Source: Dokdonella sp. (GTDB lineage: Bacteria > Pseudomonadota > Gammaproteobacteria > Xanthomonadales > Rhodanobacteraceae). Taken from it: a DNA stretch of 64,000 nucleotides. Below, one piece after another: positions 10,077 to 21,387 of this stretch. Numbering within the stretch: the stretch's first letter is position 1; the number at the start of each line of letters is the position of its first letter. The stretch lies in assembly GCA_024707225.1 (NCBI GenBank), contig JANQAE010000001.1, positions 2,043,387 to 2,107,386 on the forward strand, given 5' to 3'. The notes under the pieces were generated by a model, which had not been told where the DNA came from, searched no databases, and worked only from the letters and a program-made list of their open reading frames with translations. The position numbers and the translations under genes were made by a program.

Positions 10077-11243
10077 ATGAAGACGCCGCCGGCCGCTCCC
10101 TGTTTCGTCCTGGTCGCCGGCGAAGCCTCCGGCGACCTGCTCGGCGCCGACCTGATCGCCGGCCTGCGCGCGCGTTTCCCGGATGCCCGCTTCGCCGGCG
10201 TCGGCGGTCCGCGCATGGTCGCCGCCGGCCTCGACGCCTGGTATCCGGCCGAGGCGCTGGCCGTGATGGGCCTGTTCGAGGTGCTGCGCCATCTGCCGCG
10301 GCTGCTCGCGATCCGTCGCGGCGTGCGCCGCCGCACGCTGGCGCTGCGCCCGGAGGTCTTCGTCGGCATCGATGCGCCGGACTTCAATCTCGGCCTGGAA
10401 CGCAGTCTCAAGGACGCCGGCATCCGTACCGCGCACTACGTCAGCCCGTCGATCTGGGCCTGGCGCGAACGGCGCGCCGAAAAGATCGGCCGCAGTGCCG
10501 ATCGCGTGCTGTGCCTGTTCCCGATGGAGCCGGCGATCTATGCGCGGCACGGCGTGGATGCACGCTTCGTCGGCCATCCGCTGGCCGATGCGTTCGCGAT
10601 GGTGCCGGATCGGGCCGCCGCGCGTGCGGCGCTCGGGCTGACTGACGAAGGCCCGGTGCTGGCGCTGCTGCCGGGCAGCCGGCTCGGCGAGATCCGCCGG
10701 CTCGGCGCCGACTTCCTCGCTGCGGCCGCCCTGCTCGCGCGCGAGATGCCCGGCCTGCAGGTGCTCGCGCCGATGGCCGATGCGGCCTGCCGGGCCGCGT
10801 TCGAGGCCCTCGTCGCGGCGCGCGGCGAGGTTGCGGCGCACCTGCGCATTCTCGACGGACAGGCCCATGCGGCGATGATCGCCGCCGACGCCGTGCTGCT
10901 GGCGTCGGGCACCGCGGCGCTCGAAGCGCTGCTGGCCAAGCGGCCGATGACGGTCGCCTACCGGCTGGCGCCGTGGACCTACCGGCTCGTCAAGGGGCTG
11001 GGCCTGCTCAAGGTCGAGCGCTACTCGCTGCCGAACCATCTGGCCGGCCGCGATCTGGTGCCCGAGCTGATGCAGGATGCCTGCACGCCCGAGGCGCTGG
11101 CCGCGTCGCTGCGGCCGTGGCTGCTCGTGCCGGGCCTGACGCCGGACCTGGCCGAGGCCTATGCGCGCATCCACCGCGCGCTGATCGGCGATCCGGGCCG
11201 CGACGCCGCCGCCGCGATCGCCGAGCTGGCCGCAGCCCGATAA
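10077..11243 (+). CDS. lpxB: Lipid-A-disaccharide synthase
   Basis: Peripheral inner-membrane GT19 glycosyltransferase joining UDP-2,3-diacylglucosamine and lipid X to give the lipid A disaccharide. The 388-residue protein has GEASGDLLGADLI near the N-terminus, YVSPSIWAWR near residue 120 and the nucleotide-sugar-binding LLPGSRLGEIRRL in the second half. The ATG at 10077 lies 25 nt after lpxA and just ahead of the first conserved block; the open frame upstream of it shadows lpxA. Confidence 0.96.
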   Translation: MKTPPAAPCFVLVAGEASGDLLGADLIAGLRARFPDARFAGVGGPRMVAAGLDAWYPAEALAVMGLFEVLRHLPRLLAIRRGVRRRTLALRPEVFVGIDAPDFNLGLERSLKDAGIRTAHYVSPSIWAWRERRAEKIGRSADRVLCLFPMEPAIYARHGVDARFVGHPLADAFAMVPDRAAARAALGLTDEGPVLALLPGSRLGEIRRLGADFLAAAALLAREMPGLQVLAPMADAACRAAFEALVAARGEVAAHLRILDGQAHAAMIAADAVLLASGTAALEALLAKRPMTVAYRLAPWTYRLVKGLGLLKVERYSLPNHLAGRDLVPELMQDACTPEALAASLRPWLLVPGLTPDLAEAYARIHRALIGDPGRDAAAAIAELAAAR

Positions 11244-11415
11244 GCCATCGCGCGGGGCCAGGACCGCCGACGCACGCTGCGGCCGTCCGGTCGCACGCGC
11301 GCGGATCGCCGGGCCGGGCCGAAGCGCGTTCCTACGATCGGCGCAGCGGCGCGGACCGCAACGCCGCTGCGCTCTGCCGCAATGCGCATTGACGAGCTGC
11401 TGCGTCCGCTTCAGG

Positions 11416-13200
11416 ATGCGCGCCCGCCATTGTGACCCTTTGAAGACAGTCACGTTGAAGACAGGCCAGCCGCCGATCGTTCCGGGCCGACCCCGCTCGT
11501 GGATCTGGCGCTGCTTCGCCGCGGCGGTATTCGTCGTCGCGCTGATCCTCGGTCCGCTGACCGAGAACGGCCCGGCCGACAAGCTGTTCGCGGCCTGCCT
11601 GCAGCTGACCTGCGCCGCCGCGCTGCTGCTGCTGTCCGGACGCGTCGCGTTCTCGCTGCTGACGGCCGGCCTGGTATTCGGCGCGATCAGCCTGGCCGGC
11701 ACGCTGAAGTTCGCGTATCTGACGACGCCGCTGCTGGCGCCGGACCTCAAGTACTTCGTCAACCGCGAGACGATCGAGGTACTCGCGCGCTATCCGCCGC
11801 TGCTGGCCGCCTCGCTCCTCGCCGTGATCGCGTTGCCGCTGCTGCCGACGCTGGCGCTGCTGGCCGAGCGCGACGGCCTGATGCCGGGCCGCCCGCGCGG
11901 CGAGCGGCTCGGCGCGAGGCTGGTCGGCACGCTGGCCGCGCTGATGCTGCTGGCCGCCTGCACGATGCCGGACGGGCCGTTCCGCTCGGTCTTCAACAAG
12001 CCGATGTGGGTGACGATCAACGACCGCAGCTTCGTCACGAACTTCTTCACCTCGTTCAACGACACGCAGGTCGCCGAGCCGGCGATCCCGGCCGGCGTCG
12101 ACCGCAGCATCGACTGGCGGCTGGACCGGCCGCTGCGCGCGCCGGCGCAGAAGCCGGACGTCGTCGCGGTGCTCCAGGAGAGCACGTTCGATCCGCGCAT
12201 CCTGCGCCTGTGCACGGTGCCGGCCTGCCGCTACCGGATGTTCGAGCGCGACCGCCGCACGCGCGCCGGCGGCCTGCTCAACGTGCACACCTTCGGCGGC
12301 GGCACCTGGACCAGCGAGTTCGCGTTCCTGACCGGCCTGGCCGACAAGCTGTTCGGCAATGCCGGGCTGTACGCGCCGTACAACCTCGCGCCGCGGGTGT
12401 CCTACACGCTGCCGCGCGCATTCGCGGCGGCCGGCTACCGGACCGTGGCGATCTATCCGGTCACCGGCGACTTCCTCAACGCGCGCAACGCCTACGCGCT
12501 GTACGGCTTCGACGCGTTCCACGACGGCAGCGACTACGGCCTGGGCTGGGAAAGCACCGACCAGGACCTGCTGGCGGTGTTCCGCCAGGTCTACGCGAAG
12601 GAGAAGGCCGAGCACCCGGACCGCCCGCTGTTCGTCTTCATGCTGACGCTGCACCAGCACGGCCCGCACATGACGCCGCTGGCGCTGCTGCCGGCCCCGT
12701 TCGACCGGCCGCTGTTCCCGGGCGCGTTCACGCCGCGCAAGCTCGACGACTGGCTGAACCTCAACATCGGCAACTACCTCGAGCGCCTGCGCCAGTCCGA
12801 CGCGGTGCTCGCCGAGCTCGAGCGCTTCGCACTGGACCGCAAGCAGCCGACCGTGCTGCTGCACTTCGGCGACCATCAGCCCTCGTTCGACGGCGCGATC
12901 CAGGTGATCCCGAAGAAGCTGCCGCGCGGCGCCGGTCCCAACAGCAGCCTGGTCACGTACTTCATGCTCAAGACCAACTACCCGATCCCGCTGCGCGCCG
13001 ACGATACGGTGACCGACATCGTCTACCTGGGCTCGCTGCTGCTCGAGAGCGCCGGCGTGCCGCGCAATGCGTTCTACCAGGCCAATTCGCTGCTGCGCGA
13101 ACGCTGCAAGGGGCGCTACCTGGATTGCGCCGACACGCGGATTCTGGCCTCCTATCACGACTACCTGTTCAACCGCCTCGACGTGCTGCGCGACGAATGA
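11416..13200 (+). CDS. LTA-synthase-like phosphoglycerol transferase/sulfatase-superfamily membrane protein
   Basis: Predicted inner-membrane protein of the alkaline-phosphatase superfamily. The first 200 residues contain several hydrophobic helices, and the rest is a periplasmic catalytic domain. Visible family marks are [26 protein letters not shown] with the expected nucleophilic Thr, LTLHQHGPH and the metal-binding [10 protein letters not shown]. Relatives transfer phosphoglycerol or phosphoethanolamine to lipids or glycans, but the substrate here is unknown. The start is uncertain: ATG at 11416 was taken, while a TTG at 11389 or later TTG codons are possible. The stop overlaps rnhB (ATGA). 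Its position between lpxB and rnhB is not the usual arrangement. Confidence 0.8.
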   Translation: MRARHCDPLKTVTLKTGQPPIVPGRPRSWIWRCFAAAVFVVALILGPLTENGPADKLFAACLQLTCAAALLLLSGRVAFSLLTAGLVFGAISLAGTLKFAYLTTPLLAPDLKYFVNRETIEVLARYPPLLAASLLAVIALPLLPTLALLAERDGLMPGRPRGERLGARLVGTLAALMLLAACTMPDGPFRSVFNKPMWVTINDRSFVTNFFTSFNDTQVAEPAIPAGVDRSIDWRLDRPLRAPAQKPDVVAVLQESTFDPRILRLCTVPACRYRMFERDRRTRAGGLLNVHTFGGGTWTSEFAFLTGLADKLFGNAGLYAPYNLAPRVSYTLPRAFAAAGYRTVAIYPVTGDFLNARNAYALYGFDAFHDGSDYGLGWESTDQDLLAVFRQVYAKEKAEHPDRPLFVFMLTLHQHGPHMTPLALLPAPFDRPLFPGAFTPRKLDDWLNLNIGNYLERLRQSDAVLAELERFALDRKQPTVLLHFGDHQPSFDGAIQVIPKKLPRGAGPNSSLVTYFMLKTNYPIPLRADDTVTDIVYLGSLLLESAGVPRNAFYQANSLLRERCKGRYLDCADTRILASYHDYLFNRLDVLRDE

Positions 13201-13789
13201 CGCCCGAAGGACTGCTGCTGATCGCCGGTGTCGACGAAGCCGGCCGCGGCCGCTGGCCGGTCCGGTCGTGACCGCCGCGGTGATCCTGGACCCGGCCCGG
13301 CCGATCGACGGACTCGACGACTCCAAGGTGCTGCCCGAGCCGGTCCGCGAGTCGCTGGCCGTGCTGATCCGCGCGCGCGCGCTGGCCTTCGCGGTCTGCG
13401 TCGTCGATCCGCTCGAGATCGACCGCATCAACATCCTGCGCGCCACGTTGGCCGGCATGACGCGCGCGCTGGCGATGCTGACGCCGGCGCCGCTGCTGGC
13501 CCTGGTCGACGGCAACCACCTGCCGAAGGATCTGCCGTGTCCGGGCCGCGCGGTGATCGGCGGCGACGCGTCGGAGCCGGCGATCAGCGCCGCCTCGATC
13601 CTCGCCAAGACCGAACGCGACCGGCTGATGCGCGACTGGGACGCGGTCCATCCGGGCTACGGCTTCGCGCGCCACAAGGGCTATCCCACGCCCGAGCACC
13701 TCGACGCGCTGGAACGGCTGGGCCCCTGCCCGATCCACCGCACCAGCTTCGCGCCGGTGCGCCGCCTGATCGCGCCCGCACTGCTGTAA
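13197..13789 (+). CDS. rnhB: Ribonuclease HII, interrupted by a one-base frameshift
   Basis: Removes ribonucleotides from DNA and degrades RNA in RNA/DNA hybrids. The start (ATG overlapping the preceding stop) and GVDEAGRG are read in one frame, whereas [14 protein letters not shown] through the stop is read in another. A single missing C near 13250 would restore the canonical [13 protein letters not shown]. Beyond it the catalytic parts are intact: [23 protein letters not shown] and the HKGYPTPEH segment. The repaired protein would be about 197 residues, normal length. The gene lies in a conserved operon ahead of dnaE, so I read this as a sequence error more than a true loss. Confidence 0.9.
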
Positions 13790-13964
13790 GCCGGCGGAGC
13801 ACCCCGGCCGCGGCCGACCGGTGCCGCGGCGGCGGCCTTCACGACACCGGCGCCGGCCGGACGGGTACCGGGTCACGTAACCGCACGCCGCCGCGCGCCG
13901 AATTGCAAGCTTGTTGGTCCGGGGTCCGGCCGCTACCCTGACGGACCGGATCCCGGCCCGCCGC

Positions 13965-16900
13965 ATGTCCTCCCGATTCGTCCACCTGCACGTCCACAGC
14001 GAGTACTCGCTGGTCGACTCGACCGTCCGCATCGGCGATCTGGTCCAGGCCTGCGCGAGGCTCGGCATGCCGGCGGTCGCGGTGACCGACCAGGTCAACC
14101 TGTTCGCGCTGGTCAAGTTCCAGCAGGCCGCCGAACGCGCCGGCATCAAGCCGGTCGCCGGCAGCGACCTGTGGCTGGCCGACCCGGCCGACCGCGCGCG
14201 GCCGAGCCGGCTGACCATGCTGTGCCGCGACCGCAACGGCTATCTCAATCTCTCGCGCCTGGTCTCGCGTGCCTGGGCCGAAGGCCGCCACGGCGACTGG
14301 GCCCTGGTCGAGGCCGACTGGCTCGAGCAGGCCAACCAGGGCCTGATCGCGCTGGCCGGCCGCGACAGCGCGGTCGGCCGCCACCTGCTGGCCGGCAACG
14401 ACGCCGCGGCGGCGGCCTGCCTGGCCGACCTGCGCCGCACGTTTCCGGGCCGCCTGTATCTGGAAGCGACGCGCACGCAGCGCCACGGCGAGGACGATTT
14501 CATCGCCGGCGCGCTCGAACTGGCCGCACGCCTCGATGTGCCGGTGGTCGCCAGCAACGATGTGCGCTTCCTCGAACGCGAGGACTTCGAAGCGCACGAG
14601 GCTCGCGTGTGCATCCACGGCGGGCGCGTGCTGGCCGACCCGAAGCGCCCGCGCGAATACTCGGCCGAGCAGTACCTCAAGTCGCCCGACGAGATGGCCG
14701 CGCTGTTCGCCGACCTGCCCGGCGCGCTCGAGAACACCGTGGAACTGGCGCGGCGCTGCAATCTGCAGCTCTCGTTCGGCACCTACTACCTGCCGGCGTT
14801 CCCGGTGCCGGCCGAGGAGACGCTCGATTCGTGGATCCGCTCGCAGGCGCGGCGCGGTCTGGCCGCGCGCCTGGCCAAGCAGCCGCCGGCGCCGGGCTTC
14901 GAGGAGGCCGACTACGCCGCGCGCCTGGAGCGCGAGGTCGACGTCATCGTCCAGATGGGCTTCCCCGGCTACTTCCTGATCGTCGCGGACTTCATCAACT
15001 GGGCCAAGGACCACGACATCCCGGTCGGTCCGGGCCGCGGCTCGGGCGCCGGTTCGCTGGTCGCCTATGCGCTGGGCATCACCGATCTGGACCCGCTGCG
15101 CTACGGCCTGCTGTTCGAGCGCTTCCTCAATCCCGAACGCGTGTCGATGCCGGACTTCGACGTCGACTTCTGCATGGACCGCCGCGACGAGGTCATCGAC
15201 TACGTCGCGCGCAAGTACGGCCGCGACCGCGTCAGCCAGATCATCACCTACGGCACGATGGCGGCCAAGGCGGTGCTGCGCGACACCGGCCGCGTGCTCG
15301 GCATGCCGTACGGCCAGGTCGACCGCATCGCGAAACTCATTCCGCCGCGTCCGCTGGATCTCTCGCTCGAGGACGCACTCGGCCGCACCGAGAAGTCGCG
15401 TGCCGAGCCCGAGCGCGTCGTCGCCGACTTCTGCGCGCAGTACGCCGAGGACGAGGAGGTCCGCGAGCTGGTCGACCTCGCGCTCAAGCTCGAGGACCTG
15501 ACCCGCAACGCCGGCAAGCACGCCGGCGGCGTCGTGATCGCGCCCGGACCGCTGACCGACTTCGCACCGCTGTACTGCGAGGACGGCGGCGCCGGCGTGG
15601 TCACGCAGTTCGACAAGGACGACGTCGAGGCGATCGGCCTGGTCAAGTTCGACTTCCTCGGCCTGCGCACGCTGACGATCATCGACTGGGCGGTCAAGGC
15701 GATCAACCAGCGCCGCGCGGCCGCCGGCGAGGCGCCGCTCGACATCACGGCGCTGCCGCTCGACGACGCGGCCAGCTACGCGCTGTTCGCGCGCGGCGAC
15801 ACGGTCGCGGTGTTCCAGTTCGAGTCGCGCGGCATGCAGAGCCTGCTCAAGGACGCCAAGCCCGACCGCTTCGAGGACCTGATCGCGCTGGTGTCGCTGT
15901 ACCGCCCGGGCCCGATGGAGCTGATTCCGAGCTTCTGCAACCGCAAGCACGGACGCGAGAACATCGACTATCCCGACGCGCGCGTCGAGCCGATCCTGCG
16001 CGAGACCTACGGCATCATGGTCTACCAGGAGCAGGTCATGCAGATGGCCCAGATCGTGGGCCACTACTCGCTCGGCGGCGCCGACCTGCTGCGTCGCGCG
16101 ATGGGCAAGAAGAAGGCCGAGGAGATGGCCAAGCACCGCGCGATCTTCCGCGAAGGTGCCGCCCGGGACGGCATCGGCGAGGCCAAGGCCGACGCGATCT
16201 TCGACCTGATGGAGAAGTTCGCCGGCTACGGCTTCAACAAGTCGCACGCGGCCGCCTACGCGCTGGTCTCGTATCAGACCGCGTGGCTCAAGACGCATTA
16301 CCCGGCCGAGTTCATGGCGGCGGTGCTGTCCTCGGACATGGACAATACCGACAAGGTCGTGACCTTCCTGGACGAGGCGCGCGCGCTCGGCCTGACCGTG
16401 CAGCCGCCCGACGTCAATGCCTCGCGCTACATGTTCGAGGCGGCCGACGACACGACCATCCGCTACGGTCTGGGCGCGGTCAAGGGCGTCGGTCGCGGCG
16501 CGATCGAGAACATCGTCGAGTCGCGCGACCGCGGCGGCGCGTTCTCGGATCTGGCCGAGTTCTGCCGGCGCGTCGATCCGCAGAAGATCAACAAGCGCGT
16601 GTTCGAGGCGCTGATCCTGTCCGGCTCGATGGACGCGCTGGCGACCAACCGCGCCAGCCTGATGGCGCAGCTGCCCGAGGCGATCCGCGCCGCCGAGCAG
16701 CACGCACGCGACATCGAGCACGGCCAGGGCGACATCTTCGGCTCGGCCGGTCCGGCGGTGGCGGCACCGGTCGAGCGCGTCGAGGTCGACGACTGGCCGC
16801 TCGAACAGAAGCTCGCCGGCGAGCGCGAGACGCTCGGCCACTACCTGTCCGGCCATCCGACCGACGCCTGGCGCGACCTGCTCGCCAAGATCACGACCTG

Positions 16901-17462
16901 CCCGATCGGCGACATCGACAAGCACTACAAGCCGCCGGCGCCGGGCGAACGGCGCGGGCGCTTCAATGACCAGCCGTTCGTGCTGGCCGGATCCGTGGTC
17001 GGCATCCGCAAGGCCGGCGACAGCCGCGCCTTCGTCGAGGTCGAGGATCACTCGGGCCGGTTCACGGCCAGCCTGTGGAGCGAGGTGCTGGTCCAGTACG
17101 GCGCCCTGCTGACGCGCGACGCGATCCTGGTGTTCGAGGGCGGCCTGTCGGTCGACGATTTCAGCGGCGGCTACCAGATCCGCGTGCAGCGCGTCTCGAC
17201 GATCGCCTCGGCCTGCGAGGCGCAGGTGCGCCTGGTTCAGGTCCGCCTGAACGGCATCGGCCGCGATTTCGTGCCACGCCTGCGCGCCGCGCTCGACCCG
17301 TACCGCGGCGGCACCACGCCGGTGCGGCTGACCGTCAGCACCGCGCTCGGCCAGGGCGACGTCGAGCTCGGCGCGCCGTGGCGCGTGCGCGCGGGTCCGG
17401 AGCTGCAGCGCGCGCTGCAGGCGATCGACGGCGTGCTCGCCACCCAGCTCGTGCTCGGCTGA
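13965..17462 (+). CDS. dnaE: DNA polymerase III alpha subunit
   Basis: Catalytic subunit of the replicative polymerase. The 1165-residue protein, of the usual length for DnaE1, starts with a PHP domain ([15 protein letters not shown]). It has the C-family polymerase core with [24 protein letters not shown] and the catalytic aspartates in [10 protein letters not shown] near residue 400. A helix-hairpin region and an OB fold ([11 protein letters not shown]) follow in the last 200 residues. The ATG at 13965 begins directly at the PHP domain; an in-frame ATG or GTG further up would add residues absent from the family. A 175-nt gap separates it from rnhB. Confidence 0.97.
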   Translation: MSSRFVHLHVHSEYSLVDSTVRIGDLVQACARLGMPAVAVTDQVNLFALVKFQQAAERAGIKPVAGSDLWLADPADRARPSRLTMLCRDRNGYLNLSRLVSRAWAEGRHGDWALVEADWLEQANQGLIALAGRDSAVGRHLLAGNDAAAAACLADLRRTFPGRLYLEATRTQRHGEDDFIAGALELAARLDVPVVASNDVRFLEREDFEAHEARVCIHGGRVLADPKRPREYSAEQYLKSPDEMAALFADLPGALENTVELARRCNLQLSFGTYYLPAFPVPAEETLDSWIRSQARRGLAARLAKQPPAPGFEEADYAARLEREVDVIVQMGFPGYFLIVADFINWAKDHDIPVGPGRGSGAGSLVAYALGITDLDPLRYGLLFERFLNPERVSMPDFDVDFCMDRRDEVIDYVARKYGRDRVSQIITYGTMAAKAVLRDTGRVLGMPYGQVDRIAKLIPPRPLDLSLEDALGRTEKSRAEPERVVADFCAQYAEDEEVRELVDLALKLEDLTRNAGKHAGGVVIAPGPLTDFAPLYCEDGGAGVVTQFDKDDVEAIGLVKFDFLGLRTLTIIDWAVKAINQRRAAAGEAPLDITALPLDDAASYALFARGDTVAVFQFESRGMQSLLKDAKPDRFEDLIALVSLYRPGPMELIPSFCNRKHGRENIDYPDARVEPILRETYGIMVYQEQVMQMAQIVGHYSLGGADLLRRAMGKKKAEEMAKHRAIFREGAARDGIGEAKADAIFDLMEKFAGYGFNKSHAAAYALVSYQTAWLKTHYPAEFMAAVLSSDMDNTDKVVTFLDEARALGLTVQPPDVNASRYMFEAADDTTIRYGLGAVKGVGRGAIENIVESRDRGGAFSDLAEFCRRVDPQKINKRVFEALILSGSMDALATNRASLMAQLPEAIRAAEQHARDIEHGQGDIFGSAGPAVAAPVERVEVDDWPLEQKLAGERETLGHYLSGHPTDAWRDLLAKITTCPIGDIDKHYKPPAPGERRGRFNDQPFVLAGSVVGIRKAGDSRAFVEVEDHSGRFTASLWSEVLVQYGALLTRDAILVFEGGLSVDDFSGGYQIRVQRVSTIASACEAQVRLVQVRLNGIGRDFVPRLRAALDPYRGGTTPVRLTVSTALGQGDVELGAPWRVRAGPELQRALQAIDGVLATQLVLG

Positions 17463-17513
17463 GGCCGGCGACCGGCCTGACCGACGGCCGGCGACCGCCC
17501 GACCCGAACGGGC

Positions 17514-17519
17514 TATACT
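17514..17519 (+). promoter_or_regulatory. Candidate -10 element upstream of accA
   Basis: TATACT lies 28 nt before the accA start, inside the 85-nt gap after dnaE, and differs from the sigma-70 consensus at one base. No convincing -35 hexamer is seen 16-18 nt upstream, so this is only a candidate for a separate accA transcript. Confidence 0.35.
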
Positions 17520-17547
17520 GCGAATCTTTTCGCTCGAACAGCGTCGA

Positions 17548-18507
17548 ATGAACCCGAATTTCCTCGATTTCGAACAACCCATTGCCGAGCTGGACGCGAA
17601 GATCCACGAGCTTCGCCACGCCAGCCAGGGACAGGCGTTCAACATCGACGAGGAAATCAGGCGCCTGCAGGACAAGCTCAAGCTCAAGACCCACGAGATC
17701 TTCAAGGGCCTGAGCTCCTGGCAGATCGCCCAGCTGGCGCGCCATCCGGCGCGTCCGTACACGCTCGACTACATCGGCGTGATCTGCGAGGAATTCCACG
17801 AGCTGGCCGGCGACCGCGCCTACGCCGACGATGCCGCGATCGTCGGCGGCCTCGGCCGCATCGACGGCCGCAGCGTCGTCCTGATCGGCCACCAGAAGGG
17901 CCGCGACACCAAGACCAAGGTGCGCCGCAACTTCGGCATGCCGCGGCCGGAGGGCTACCGCAAGGCCCTGCGGCTGATGAAGCTGGCCGAGCGCTTTCAG
18001 CTGCCGATCCTGACCTTCATCGACACACCGGGCGCGTATCCGGGCGTCGGCGCCGAGGAGCGCGGCCAGAGCGAGGCGATCGCGCGCAACCTGCTCGAGA
18101 TGGCCGGGCTGCGCGTGCCGATCGTGTGCACGGTGATCGGCGAAGGCGGTTCCGGCGGCGCGCTGGCGATCGGCGTCGGCGACCGCACGCTGATGCTGCA
18201 GTACTCGACCTACTCGGTGATCTCGCCCGAGGGTTGCGCCTCGATCCTCTGGAAGAGCGCCGAGAAGGCCCGCGACGCCGCCGAGGCACTCGGCCTGACC
18301 GCGCCGCGCCTGCTCGAGCTCGGCCTGATCGACAAGGTCGTGCGCGAACCGCTCGGCGGTGCGCACCGCAGCCCGCGCGCGATGGCGGTGCGGCTCAAGG
18401 CCGTGCTGCTGAACGAGCTCGACGCGCTCGGCACGATCGACACCGACACCCTGCTCGAGAACCGCTACCAGCGCCTGCGCCGCTACGGCGCCTATACCGA
18501 GCAATAG
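17548..18507 (+). CDS. accA: Acetyl-CoA carboxylase carboxyltransferase subunit alpha
   Basis: With AccD it forms the carboxyltransferase that moves CO2 from biotin to acetyl-CoA, making malonyl-CoA for fatty-acid synthesis. The 319-residue protein has the usual length. It begins [19 protein letters not shown] and carries [20 protein letters not shown] and the [15 protein letters not shown] segment that forms the oxyanion hole. It follows dnaE as in other Gammaproteobacteria and closes the housekeeping block. Confidence 0.97.
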   Translation: MNPNFLDFEQPIAELDAKIHELRHASQGQAFNIDEEIRRLQDKLKLKTHEIFKGLSSWQIAQLARHPARPYTLDYIGVICEEFHELAGDRAYADDAAIVGGLGRIDGRSVVLIGHQKGRDTKTKVRRNFGMPRPEGYRKALRLMKLAERFQLPILTFIDTPGAYPGVGAEERGQSEAIARNLLEMAGLRVPIVCTVIGEGGSGGALAIGVGDRTLMLQYSTYSVISPEGCASILWKSAEKARDAAEALGLTAPRLLELGLIDKVVREPLGGAHRSPRAMAVRLKAVLLNELDALGTIDTDTLLENRYQRLRRYGAYTEQ

Positions 18508-18579
18508 ACGCCGGAGCCCGCACCGGGATCTGTGCGTTCAGCGGACCGGCGGTGCCGGCCCTGCGATGATGCGCCCCAC

Positions 18580-19983
18580 ATGCCGATGCTTCGCCGCCCG
18601 TTCCCGTTCGCCGTTGCGTGCCGTACCGCGGTCCTGGCCTGCCTGACGGCGGCGGCCGCCGTCGCGCACGCCGGCCCGTCGCCGCGCCACGACGAGGAGC
18701 CGGTGCTCGAGGCGGCCACGCTGGTACCGCCCGAAAGGCTGAGCGGCCCCGGCTTCACGGTCGACCCGCACGTGGAGATCCGCGGCTATATGGCGCATTT
18801 CACGCTCGACACGCCGGCCGGCCCGCTGCAGGCGCAGAGCGTCGAAATCCTCGCCGAGCGCGAGGATGAGCTGCCGGTGCTGCTCGCGCTCGAACGGCTG
18901 ACGCGGTCGGAGGCGTTCACGCGATCGGCCGGCGGCACGCTCGGCGGCACCGCGCGCGCGGTCGGCAACGTCGTGCTGCATCCGATCCAGACGCTGCGCG
19001 GCCTGCCGGCCGGCGTCGCGCGCTTCTTCGCCGCGCCGTTCGTCAAGCTCGGCCGGCAGGCGCAGTCGCTGTCGGACCGGGTCGCGCGCGAATGGGGCAC
19101 CGCGGGCGAGAAATACCCGGCCGACGACGGGCCGATGACCGATGCGCGCACGGCGCGCGGCGCGCGGCCCGACCGCGCCTGGTACGGCGGCATCGGCGTC
19201 GAGGCCGGGCGCGAACTCAAGCGCCAGGTCGAGTACGGCCAGGCCAAGCGCGAGCTCGCGCGCCAGCTCGGCGTCGATCCGTACACGTCCAACCCGTATC
19301 TGCACGACCAGCTCGACCGACTGGCCTGGGCCGGCGTCGGCGGCCGTCTGTCGGCCGGCGCGCTGCTCGGCGGCATCGGCGGCACCGCGGCGATGGCGAC
19401 GACGCTGCAGATCGATGCGTCGGTCTGGGCGCTCGACGGCGATGCGCTGCGGGCGCGCAACGAGGAACGCTTCGGCGCCTGGTGCGCCGACGATCTGCTG
19501 GTGCGCCAGTTCCTGCGCCGCGGCGCGTTCACGCCGACCTTCCACGGCCGCATGCTCGACTCGCTGGCCGCGCTGCGGCCGGCCGCCGGCGGCGACGCGC
19601 TGCTCGAGCTCGCGATGACCGCGCGCTCGGAGCTCGAGGCACGCTTCCTCGTCAACGCATTGCGCCTGCTGGCCGCCGATCCGAGCGTCGATGCCGGCAG
19701 CGGGCGTCTGCGCACGATCGGCGCGGCGCTGGCCTGGCAACGCGCCGACGGCAGCCTGCTGCTGCCGCTGCCGGTCGACTATCTGAGCTGGACGCCGGAG
19801 GTCGAGAGCTTCTTCGACCGACCGGACTTCCGGCTGCGCGACAAGACGGTCCTGATCGCCGGCCAGGCGACGCCGCGCGCGCGCCGCGGCCTGACCGAGC
19901 GCGGCTGGGGTCTGGAGCTGTTCGTGCGCTGGCCCGGCGCGCCGCAGCGCGCCGGCGACAGCGAACCCGCGCCGCTGGACTGA
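18580..19983 (+). CDS. Exported protein of unknown function
   Basis: I do not recognise the family. The 467-residue product begins with basic residues and a hydrophobic stretch ending AAAAVAHAG, a good signal peptide, so it should be periplasmic or outer-membrane associated. The mature part has a glycine-rich, weakly hydrophobic stretch at about residues 240-285 (AGVGGRLSAGALLGG) and alternating charged helices. It has no recognisable catalytic motif and only one cysteine beyond the signal peptide. The ATG at 18580 gives the best signal peptide; a Met two codons later is possible. It sits 72 nt after accA, with codon use like its neighbours. Confidence 0.75.
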   Translation: MPMLRRPFPFAVACRTAVLACLTAAAAVAHAGPSPRHDEEPVLEAATLVPPERLSGPGFTVDPHVEIRGYMAHFTLDTPAGPLQAQSVEILAEREDELPVLLALERLTRSEAFTRSAGGTLGGTARAVGNVVLHPIQTLRGLPAGVARFFAAPFVKLGRQAQSLSDRVAREWGTAGEKYPADDGPMTDARTARGARPDRAWYGGIGVEAGRELKRQVEYGQAKRELARQLGVDPYTSNPYLHDQLDRLAWAGVGGRLSAGALLGGIGGTAAMATTLQIDASVWALDGDALRARNEERFGAWCADDLLVRQFLRRGAFTPTFHGRMLDSLAALRPAAGGDALLELAMTARSELEARFLVNALRLLAADPSVDAGSGRLRTIGAALAWQRADGSLLLPLPVDYLSWTPEVESFFDRPDFRLRDKTVLIAGQATPRARRGLTERGWGLELFVRWPGAPQRAGDSEPAPLD

Positions 19984-20208
19984 ATCGCGCCGCCGAGGCG
20001 CCGGCCGATCACGGTCTGGGCGACGTTGCAGGTCGTCGCGGCGCCCGGCCCGGCGCCGCGGGCCTTCATCCGCATGTCGCGCGGCATGTCGATGACCCTG
20101 CGCAGATGCGAACGGAGGGCCCGGCCGGCCCGCCATCGCGAACACCGCGCTGTGTCCGCGCGAACGGGCGCGCGCCGTCGCGGCCGGGCGCGGCGCACCG
20201 CGCCCCGG

Positions 20209-21387
20209 TCAGTCGTAGTCGTTGCGGAACACCAGGTCCGGCACGTGCATGACGATGCAGTGGATCGCGCCGGCCAGGCCGATGATCCCGGTGCAGTCGA
20301 TCGGTACGATCTCGTGTTCGGGCAGCGCCGACTCGAACGTCGCGATCGCGGCCGCGTTCTCGGTCGGGTAGCCGTTGAACTGGCAGACCAGCGCCAGCTG
20401 ATTGAGGATCATCGAGTTGGTGTAGGTGTAATGCGTGCCGCCGCTGTTCCAGCCGGTCGTGCGATAGACGGTATAGCCGCGCGACTGCATCAGGGCCGCC
20501 GTGGCGTCGGTGACGGTCTTGGGCACGCCGCCGCCCTCGTTCGGCCCGTACTGGCCGATCAGCACCTTCTCGTCGGCCAGCGGCAGCATCCACATGTCGA
20601 TGTGCTGGGTCCCGTCGTACCACGACGGGAACGGATCGGTCAGCGTGACGTCCAGCCCCTGGTGCAGCGCGTAGGAGTCCTTGATCTGCTGCTCACCGAC
20701 GCCGGGATTGTCGTCGACGATCAGCCGCGTCATGAACGCCTCGCGGTTGCGGAACAGATGGAAGTTGCCGCCGCCGTGGTAGAGCGGCAGATCGTAGATC
20801 GCCTCGTGCCACTGCGCGGCGACCGCCTGCGGCACACGATCGTCGTTGGGCCGGCCGGCCGCGTAGTTGTAGACGTGGTCGGAGATCGAGCGGCGGCCGG
20901 CGTCGTCGATGAAGCGCGGGCCGTAGTCGCGGATCCAGGCGCTGTCGGACTCGGCGGTGATGAAGTGCAGCCGCGCCGGATCGGCGCCGGCGCCGGTCAG
21001 CACCGTGCGCGCCGAAGCTTCCTGGGCCGCGCCCGACACGACGATCCACACGTCCGCCGGCGGATCGGCCGTCGTGATCGGCACGACCATCGCGGTGTGC
21101 ACGCTGTTCATCGCGCCCCAGCGGATCATCAGGCCCTGGCTGGCCTCGTACTCGGTCTGCGCGCGTACCGGCCCCGGCGGCGCGCCCGTCGGCGCACCGG
21201 ACCAGGCCAGCGGTGGCCGCGTGACGGCACGCCGCTCGTGCGCGGCGCGCGTACGCGGCAGCGGGTCGGCCTCCTCGTCGACGATGCTCGCCAGATAGGC
21301 CGGGTCGGCGCGGCGTGCCGGCGCGGCGTGCGCGGTCGCCGCGATGGCGATGCCGACCAGCAGACACGACAGGACACGGTTCTTCAT
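20209..21387 (-). CDS. Secreted agmatine/peptidylarginine deiminase family protein, copy 2
   Basis: A member of the PAD_porph (guanidino-group modifying) superfamily, which hydrolyses guanidino groups to ureido groups with release of ammonia. The 392-residue protein has a signal peptide (MKNRVLSCLLVGIAIAATAHA). Catalytic landmarks are WIRDYGP, YHGGGNFHLF, HIDMWMLPLAD and the nucleophile Cys in GAIHCIVMHVP near the C-terminus. Cytosolic agmatine deiminases have GGGNIHC at that last site and lack a signal peptide, so this is a variant and the substrate is not known. It is a close paralogue of the gene upstream. The ATG at 21387 was chosen for the signal peptide. Confidence 0.82.
   Translation of the reverse strand: MKNRVLSCLLVGIAIAATAHAAPARRADPAYLASIVDEEADPLPRTRAAHERRAVTRPPLAWSGAPTGAPPGPVRAQTEYEASQGLMIRWGAMNSVHTAMVVPITTADPPADVWIVVSGAAQEASARTVLTGAGADPARLHFITAESDSAWIRDYGPRFIDDAGRRSISDHVYNYAAGRPNDDRVPQAVAAQWHEAIYDLPLYHGGGNFHLFRNREAFMTRLIVDDNPGVGEQQIKDSYALHQGLDVTLTDPFPSWYDGTQHIDMWMLPLADEKVLIGQYGPNEGGGVPKTVTDATAALMQSRGYTVYRTTGWNSGGTHYTYTNSMILNQLALVCQFNGYPTENAAAIATFESALPEHEIVPIDCTGIIGLAGAIHCIVMHVPDLVFRNDYD

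Noticed and set aside
13839-17762. A 1307-codon open frame on the minus strand opposite dnaE
   Set aside because: Very high GC with strong codon bias opens long antisense frames. The plus strand encodes clear DnaE, and the antisense product is low-complexity and rich in Arg, Asp, Val and Ala without any domain. The same holds for long minus frames opposite bamA (4686-7124) and dxr/cdsA (1337-3244).
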